Shown here one piece after another: positions 58,451-64,000 of a DNA stretch of 64,000 nucleotides. The notes under the pieces are model-generated. The model had not been told where the DNA came from and ran no database searches. It worked only from the letters and a program-made list of their open reading frames with translations. The stretch is from Paenibacillus sonchi (GTDB lineage Bacteria > Bacillota > Bacilli > Paenibacillales > Paenibacillaceae). The position numbers and the translations under genes are program-made. Location of the stretch: positions 3,968,001 through 4,032,000 of the forward strand of contig NZ_CP068595.1 in assembly GCF_016772475.1 (NCBI RefSeq), read 5' to 3'. Within the stretch, counting starts at the first letter, position 1. The number at the start of each line of letters is the position of its first letter.

Positions 58451-61400
58451 ATGACGAACCGAGATAATGACAGGATATTGAACCCGTGGGATATTTTGAA
58501 AAACCCGCCTGCCGCCTACCGCTCCGTTCCGCTCTGGTCCTGGAATGACCTGCTTGAGAAAGAGGAGCTGGAGCGGCAGATTGAAGAGATGCACCGGGCG
58601 GGAATTGGCGGCTTTTTCATGCATGCCCGGGGCGGGCTGCAAACGCCGTACATGGGCGAAGAATGGATGGAGGCCATCCGCACTTCAATTGAGAAAAGCC
58701 GCGAGCTGGGGATGAACGCCTGGTTCTATGACGAGAACGGTTGGCCCAGCGGTTTTGCAGACGGGAAGGTTCCCGCCAAAGGACTGTACTATCAGCAGAA
58801 ACGGCTGGTCTGTGAACAGGCTCCATTTCAGGATGTTCCAGCGGAACGGATCATCGGCTGGTACGCCGCTGGTGCGGAGGGAGGAGCGGACTACCGGCTG
58901 CTGCCTCCGGGTGAAGAGGCCCGTGCTGATCTTCGAATCAGCTATGATGTGAATCCTTACTATACGGATACGCTCAGTTCCATGGCTGTAAAAGAATTTA
59001 TCGACAACACTTATGAGCGCTACTGGAAGCAGTTCGGAGAAGAATACGGCGGGGAGCTGAGCGGTATATTCACGGATGAGCCGCAGTTTGGACGCGGTGC
59101 GCTTCCCTGGTCTTTTGAGCTGGAGGATATGTTCATCAGAAGACATGGCGGCAGCGTGAAGGAGATTCTGCCGGCTCTCTTCCTGGATACGGTGGGCGCA
59201 AGCAGGGCCAGATACGCTTACTGGGAGACCGTAACCTTTATGTTCACGCAGGCCTACGCCAAGCAAATCGGCGACTGGTGCGCAGGCAAAGGCTGGTCGG
59301 CGACCGGACATGTCGTCGATGAGCAGGAGCTGATGCATCAAGTGACCTCCGTCGGCGATCCGATGGCCTTCTATGAGCATCTGCAGATTCCCGGCTGCGA
59401 CTGGCTGGGCCGGTTCGTCGGAAACGATGCGATGGTACCGAAGCAGGTCAGCTCGGTGGCCCGCCAGCTCGGCAAAAAGCGGGCCATCACCGAGAGCTTC
59501 GGCTGCTCCGGCTGGAACGTCAGCTTCGCCGATCTCAAGCGGATCGGCGAGTGGCAGTTCGTGCATGGCATCAATCTGATGTGCCAGCATTTGCAGGGCT
59601 ATTCCTTAAGGGGGCTGCGCAAGCGGGATTACCCGCCGTCCCTGTTCTATCAGCAGCCATGGTGGAGTGACTATAAAGGCTTCAACGACTATTTTGCCCG
59701 GCTGTCTCTGCTGCTGTCCGAAGGCGCCGGCCAGGCGGAGGTGCTTCTGCTGCATCCGGTGCGCACAGCCTGGACGCTGCAGCGCGGCGGAGATTATTCC
59801 GCCGTGATCCCTTATCATGAGGCATTCGCCCGGCTCACCAGATGGCTGTGCCAAAGCCTGATTGAGCACGACTATGGCAGCGAGGGCATTATCGCCGGAC
59901 ATGGCCGGGTCAGCGGCGGCAGCTTCATTGTCGGCGAAGCGGCGTACCGCGTAGTCATAGTGCCGCCAAGTGTGACGGTGGACCGGCGTACGGCAGAGCT
60001 GCTCCGGGAATTTTCTGCGCAGGGCGGGACGCTGATTGCTTTTGAGCCTTATCCGGTGCTGGTTGACGGGCAGGAGGATACAGAGTTCGCACGCTTCATG
60101 CAGGCAGCGGTCCTGCCGGAATGGAGCTGCGAAGCGTTGTGCCGGGCGGTGTCTGCCGGGGCAGGACCATTCCTCCAGATATCCGGCGGGAACGGGGAAC
60201 CCGTTGCTGCGGATACACTCAATGTGCGGACGCTGGAGCTTGCAGGTTCGATTCTGCATTATGTGGTGAACTCCGGCACGGAGTTCTACCCGCTGCTGAA
60301 TATACAGCTGACCCGCCAGGGTACAGTTTCACTGATTGATCTGGAAACAGGAGAGATCCGTCCGCTGGAGCAGAAACTGCTGGGGCGTGATCTAATGGGG
60401 CAGGAGCAGGTGGAGCGTGATCTAATGGAGCAGGAACTACCGGAACAGGAGCAGGTGCAGGCGGGGCAGGAGCAGAAGGGGCAGAAACTACAGCCACAGG
60501 GCGTGCGCCTCCAGCTCCCGCTGCATCCCGGCCAGTCCTATATGCTGAAGGTCGATCCGTTTACGGGTTCAGCCCCAATCACCGGGGACGACGGGAGTGT
60601 ACGGGAACAACCGGATAACCAAGAACGTTCGCCGGTGGAGCTTGCAGCAGAATGGGAAATTGTGCATGCCGATCTCAACAGCCTGACGCTGGACAACGCC
60701 CGCCTTCGGGTAGATGGCGGTGAATGGTCGGAGCTGCAGCCTGTGATATTTATCCAGGAACAGCTGCTGGCTTATGGCCGGACGGTGACGGCGGAACTGG
60801 AATTTGCATTTGCCGTCGGCTTCGATACCGCGAGGCAGCGGGAGTTGTATCTCGTAATCGAACGGCCGGAGGAGCTGGAGGTTGAGCTGAACGGGGCCAG
60901 GGTAGAGACGGCCGGCAGCGGCTGGTGGCGGGATATCTCGTTCAGAACCATTGATATTAGCGGCCTGGCGGCTGCAGGACGGAACACGCTTGTCCTGAGA
61001 ATGGAATTCCACAGCTCGCAGGAAATCGCGGATCGGCTGGCGCGGGCCAAGGCATTTGAAGCAGAAGGCAACAAACTGACGATCGATCAGGAGCTGGAGA
61101 GCATTTATCTGCTCGGCGATTTTGGAGTCCATTCCGGTTCGGGGTTCACGGACGGGGAGCGGAGAGCGGTATGTACTGAAGGGCCTTTTCAATTGATGGA
61201 ACCGGCCCGGCAGGTACAGACGGGGGATTTGACCCGGCAGGGTTTCCCGTTCTTCTCCGGCAGCCTCCGTTTACGGCAGACGCTGAAACTTGATGCAGCG
61301 CAGGCTTCGGGAGCACAATGGTTCTTTCAAGCCCCACCTGACGCAATAGTAACCAAGCTGTTCATCAACGGAGCGGAGGTGCGCAGCTTCCTGTGGGAGC

Positions 61401-61663
61401 CGTATGACGCAGACATTTCTTCCTTTTTGCACAGCGGGAGCAACGTCATTGAACTGGAGCTGACGGGCAGCTGCCGCAATCTGCTGGGACCGCATCATCA
61501 TATCAAAGGTGAAGTTTACAAGGTTGGGCCGGACAGTTATAAGGATAAGCCGGGCTGGACCGACAAGGACCTGGATAAGGATACGCATGTGTATCAGACG
61601 CGGTACGCTTTTGTAAAGTTTGGACTGGCGGCGTCTCCGCTTATCTATGTAGAGCAGGCTTAG
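58451..61663 (+). CDS. Large glycosidase-like protein, 1070 aa (GH106-like?)
   Basis: This long cytoplasmic protein starts with a probable TIM-barrel region (VPLWSWNDLLEKEELERQIEEMHRAGIGGFFMHARGG, then AWFYDENGWPSGFADGKV and GIFTDEPQFGRG). Later come GHVVDEQELMHQ and ITESFGCSGWNVSFADLKR, and C-terminal beta-sandwich domains. This layout resembles GH106-type rhamnosidases and related unclassified glycosidases; the exact family is uncertain. Near residues 645-690 it has an unusual Gln/Glu-rich low-complexity insert with repeats of DLMGQEQVE type. ATG 58451 has GGGGAG upstream; an in-frame ATG at 58427 lacks spacing. It probably trims the sugar imported by this locus. Confidence 0.72.
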   Translation: MTNRDNDRILNPWDILKNPPAAYRSVPLWSWNDLLEKEELERQIEEMHRAGIGGFFMHARGGLQTPYMGEEWMEAIRTSIEKSRELGMNAWFYDENGWPSGFADGKVPAKGLYYQQKRLVCEQAPFQDVPAERIIGWYAAGAEGGADYRLLPPGEEARADLRISYDVNPYYTDTLSSMAVKEFIDNTYERYWKQFGEEYGGELSGIFTDEPQFGRGALPWSFELEDMFIRRHGGSVKEILPALFLDTVGASRARYAYWETVTFMFTQAYAKQIGDWCAGKGWSATGHVVDEQELMHQVTSVGDPMAFYEHLQIPGCDWLGRFVGNDAMVPKQVSSVARQLGKKRAITESFGCSGWNVSFADLKRIGEWQFVHGINLMCQHLQGYSLRGLRKRDYPPSLFYQQPWWSDYKGFNDYFARLSLLLSEGAGQAEVLLLHPVRTAWTLQRGGDYSAVIPYHEAFARLTRWLCQSLIEHDYGSEGIIAGHGRVSGGSFIVGEAAYRVVIVPPSVTVDRRTAELLREFSAQGGTLIAFEPYPVLVDGQEDTEFARFMQAAVLPEWSCEALCRAVSAGAGPFLQISGGNGEPVAADTLNVRTLELAGSILHYVVNSGTEFYPLLNIQLTRQGTVSLIDLETGEIRPLEQKLLGRDLMGQEQVERDLMEQELPEQEQVQAGQEQKGQKLQPQGVRLQLPLHPGQSYMLKVDPFTGSAPITGDDGSVREQPDNQERSPVELAAEWEIVHADLNSLTLDNARLRVDGGEWSELQPVIFIQEQLLAYGRTVTAELEFAFAVGFDTARQRELYLVIERPEELEVELNGARVETAGSGWWRDISFRTIDISGLAAAGRNTLVLRMEFHSSQEIADRLARAKAFEAEGNKLTIDQELESIYLLGDFGVHSGSGFTDGERRAVCTEGPFQLMEPARQVQTGDLTRQGFPFFSGSLRLRQTLKLDAAQASGAQWFFQAPPDAIVTKLFINGAEVRSFLWEPYDADISSFLHSGSNVIELELTGSCRNLLGPHHHIKGEVYKVGPDSYKDKPGWTDKDLDKDTHVYQTRYAFVKFGLAASPLIYVEQA

Positions 61664-61719
61664 TACAGACTGCCCATTGTTGCGTGAAAATAACCTGTTA
61701 GATGGAAACTAACCTCAGC

Positions 61720-61767
61720 TACAGCCAAAGAGCCACTCCGGTTGCACGGAGCGGCTCTTTGGCTGTA
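61720..61767 (+). terminator. Long hairpin ending the glycan operon
   Basis: Arms TACAGCCAAAGAGCC(a)CTCCG and CGGAG(c)GGCTCTTTGGCTGTA pair over about 21 bp with one mismatch around a 6-base loop. A T-run is lacking. The remaining bases to 62066 show no gene; GAGGG precedes the next start. Confidence 0.7.
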
Positions 61768-62066
61768 TTGCGGATTGGACGATACAGTACTAGTTCCCCG
61801 GTGCAGAAGCGGATTGCTGATTGAGTTGCTGGTAAAGTTCATGTTCGTCTTCTTTTAAGCTTGCCCACGAGTTCTAACTGTAGTGAAAGGTAAAAATACC
61901 TCTGAATTCGGCGCGTGCGGCCAAAAACTATAAAGTCTATTTAGCCCGCACGCGATGCGTTTTTTTCGCATATTGTCCCCGTTTCCATAATGAACTATAA
62001 TTCTCATTCTAGGACAAGCAGCAGCCTTATGCCACTTGGAAACCGCAGAGGGAGGATGAACAGGAC

Positions 62067-62939
62067 ATGAATGTGGAAGTGTACACTTTAAATGCTTTTG
62101 CCAAAGATGGCAGCGGCGGAAATCCCGCAGGGGTGGTGCTGGATGCCGGTTCAATGAATGCAGCGGAAATGCTGCGTACGGCGAAAGAGGTGGGTTTTTC
62201 AGAGACCGCTTTTATAGGGAAATCGGCGCTTGCCGACTATAAGCTCCGTTATTTCACCCCTGCCAGTGAGGTGGATTTGTGCGGGCACGCGACGGTTGCC
62301 GCTTTCTATCTGATGTATTCCTTGGGTCTGGAACCGGCTGGCACCTATACCCTGGAGACCAAAGCCGGATTATTGGAGGTCAGCATCAGCCGTGGCGGGG
62401 AGGTCTATCTGTCGCAGGCGCTGCCGCAGTTCGGTGATATCTTGCCAAGGCAAGAAATTGCGGCGTCACTTGGCATCGGTATTGAGGATTTAGCTGAAGA
62501 GCTGCCCATACAGATTGTCTCTACAGGGCTCCCGGATATCTTGGTTCCGGTCAATAGCCGTCAGCGGTTAGCCGGGATACAGCCGGATTTTGCCGCTATA
62601 ACTGCTGTAAGCGAGAAGTATAACGTCATCGGCTGCCACCTGTTCACACGTGATACCCCGGATGGCGCCGCTGCCGAATGCCGGAACTTTGCGCCGCTGT
62701 ATGACATTCCCGAGGAGAGCGCTACTGGTACTGCAAGCGGCGCTTTGCTCAGTTATTTGTATAAATACGGGCAGCTTTCCATACAGCAGGCTCAACAAGC
62801 GGTGTTCAGGCAAGGCTATCCGATGGGCTGCCCTTCCGAGATTAAGGCTGGTTTAAGTCTGAACGCTTGCGGAGATATTACCCGGGTTCAGGTGGGCGGG
62901 ATTGCTGCCGGCATTGAACGGAGAAGTATCGTCATCTGA
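62067..62939 (+). CDS. PhzF family isomerase/epimerase-like protein
   Basis: This 290-aa two-lobed protein of the diaminopimelate-epimerase fold has the PhzF hallmarks: FAKDGSGGNPAGVVLD, catalytic Glu in GFSETAFI, RYFTPASEVDLCGHATVAA and the second-lobe ESATGTASGAL. PhzF itself acts in phenazine synthesis, but most Bacillales members lack phenazine genes, as here, and have no known substrate. Start ATG 62067. Confidence 0.9.
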   Translation: MNVEVYTLNAFAKDGSGGNPAGVVLDAGSMNAAEMLRTAKEVGFSETAFIGKSALADYKLRYFTPASEVDLCGHATVAAFYLMYSLGLEPAGTYTLETKAGLLEVSISRGGEVYLSQALPQFGDILPRQEIAASLGIGIEDLAEELPIQIVSTGLPDILVPVNSRQRLAGIQPDFAAITAVSEKYNVIGCHLFTRDTPDGAAAECRNFAPLYDIPEESATGTASGALLSYLYKYGQLSIQQAQQAVFRQGYPMGCPSEIKAGLSLNACGDITRVQVGGIAAGIERRSIVI

Positions 62940-63001
62940 GTACATTAACCCATAACAGCTTTCTGTCATATCCTATTGAAAAAGCCAAAAGGGTGAATGG
63001 A

Positions 63002-64000
63002 ATGACGGAAATACAAGTAGCCGCTGTGGGAGACCTTATGGTCAAACGTTACATTATTTCGGAGGCCAGACGGTCAGACGGCACCTATTCGTTCGACGCC
63101 TTGTTTGCAAAAGTGGCCCCATATCTGAAACAGGCAGATTTGACGATCGGAAATCTCGAAACCACCTTTGCCGGAAACGGGCCAAACTCCCGGAGAACGC
63201 TGCGGTCTTCCGGCCCGATATTCAAGTGCCCGGATGAACTGGCCCCGGCGCTAAAAAAAGCCGGGTTCGATGTCTTAGTGACGGCGAACAATCACTGCAT
63301 GGATTATGGAACCCCGGGTCTGATCCGGACGCTGCAGGTGCTGGACCGCAATGGAATCAGCCATACCGGTACATCCAGGTCATTGGAAGAATCCAAGCAA
63401 GTTCTGATCAAAAACGTAAAAGGGATTAAGATCGGAATCCTCTCCTATACGGCAGGAACCAACAGGATTCCCGTACCGGCGAACCGGCCGTGGCTCGTCA
63501 ATCGGATAGAAACCGGCAAAATCAGCCGGGAGATCCGGAAATTAAAAAAGAAAGCCGATCTGGTCCTGCTGTATCTGCATTTTGGAAACGAATATCACTA
63601 TACTCCCAACAAGAGGCAAAAACAGCTGGTGAACCTCTTCTTTAAAAATGGCGCCAACATCATTCTGGGATCTCATCCGCATGTTCTCCAGCCCATGGAA
63701 TCCCGGGGAAAGAAAAAATTTGTGATTTATTCGCTGGGGAACTTTGTGTCGACTAAACTTATGAATATTCCTTATACACAAAGCGGAATCATTCTTAATC
63801 TCACCATTCAAAAGGATCAAAAAGGAAACACGAATATCGCTAACGTCAATTACATCCCGACTGGCGTGGATCGGAGAATGGCAAGCGGCAGCACAATGAC
63901 TGAGGTTGTCCCCATCCGCGATGCATTGAAGACGGGCGTACCGGATAGAACAGGCCGGCGGAATCACCTGAATCGGATGTTGAACCATACCGAGTCCATT
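63002..64000 (+). CDS. CapA family protein, 3'-truncated by window end
   Basis: This is a calcineurin-like (PGA_cap/CapA) phosphoesterase-fold protein related to poly-gamma-glutamate synthesis proteins. The 333 visible codons include all core motifs: GDLMVKR, IGNLETTFAG, TANNHCMDYG, LYLHFGNEYHY, GSHPHVLQP and YSLGNFV. No signal peptide or membrane anchor is visible at the N-terminus, which begins MTEIQVAAVGD after AAAAGGGTGA. The C-terminus lies beyond 64000. No other capsule genes are seen, so a link with polyglutamate is not supported here. Confidence 0.85.
   Translation, partial: MTEIQVAAVGDLMVKRYIISEARRSDGTYSFDALFAKVAPYLKQADLTIGNLETTFAGNGPNSRRTLRSSGPIFKCPDELAPALKKAGFDVLVTANNHCMDYGTPGLIRTLQVLDRNGISHTGTSRSLEESKQVLIKNVKGIKIGILSYTAGTNRIPVPANRPWLVNRIETGKISREIRKLKKKADLVLLYLHFGNEYHYTPNKRQKQLVNLFFKNGANIILGSHPHVLQPMESRGKKKFVIYSLGNFVSTKLMNIPYTQSGIILNLTIQKDQKGNTNIANVNYIPTGVDRRMASGSTMTEVVPIRDALKTGVPDRTGRRNHLNRMLNHTESI

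Noticed and set aside
62067..62939. Phenazine biosynthesis gene
   Set aside because: PhzF-type fold is present but no other phz genes occur nearby, so the phenazine role is not supported.

Overview
The window looks like chromosomal DNA of an endospore-forming, moderate-GC Firmicute, most probably Paenibacillus or a close relative. The reasons are the spoVAC-spoVAD-spoVAE trio, the Bacillales yqeG-yqeH-aroE-yhbY-nadD-yqeK-rsfS-yqeM cluster, several carbohydrate ABC importers that lack their own ATPase, a YesM/AraC-type two-component pair, and abundant intergenic tandem hairpin repeats. The genus is inferred; no rRNA or tRNA gene is present to fix it.

Layout. 1-3058: two tandem, nearly identical group II introns (the first cut by the window edge), followed by one hairpin-repeat unit and a decayed GH1 glucosidase. 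3733-9256: mannitol PTS operon mtlA-mtlR-mtlF-mtlD with a cre-like site in its promoter. 9408-9955: intergenic repeats. 9955-11027 (minus): M42 aminopeptidase. 11179-13395: a small membrane protein and spoVAC-AD-AE. 13583-15906: a chemoreceptor gene between two copies of one repeat, then a 4-unit 51-bp hairpin array. 15958-16884 (minus): orphan HEAQH protein. 17098-21543: MoxR-DUF58-transglutaminase operon. 21633-27994: the yqe housekeeping cluster with cvfB inserted. 28081-30310: AT-rich patch with an aldo/keto reductase, a TetR regulator and yoaS/yozG-like remnants.

30474-38137: a 52-aa membrane protein, an unusual ArsR-HTH regulator (minus), and a divergent arabinan/arabinoxylan-oligosaccharide locus (binding protein, two permeases, GH51 and GH43 enzymes). 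38173-38639: two kinds of repeats. 38707-43786: a secreted protein, a YhgE/Pip membrane protein, an XRE-TPR (RRNPP-like) regulator, and a 44-aa Phr-like propeptide overlapping its 3' end. 44033-47470: second AT-rich patch (VOC, DUF3888, GNAT, erythromycin-esterase-like). 47679-61663: a glycan locus with two SGNH esterases, histidine kinase, response regulator, an 8-unit 51-bp hairpin array, binding protein, two permeases, GH130 phosphorylase and a 1070-aa glycosidase-like protein. 62067-64000: PhzF-like epimerase and a CapA-type protein cut by the window end.

Three points stand out. (1) The 51-bp hairpin-repeat family occurs at three loci, and the downstream intron ends exactly at the hairpin/linker boundary of one unit, so these hairpins are probably intron targets. 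(2) The regulator plus overlapping short exported propeptide is a likely peptide quorum-sensing pair. (3) At least nine single-step frame breaks, nearly all in homopolymers, lie in otherwise well-preserved genes; sequencing error is as likely as true gene decay.
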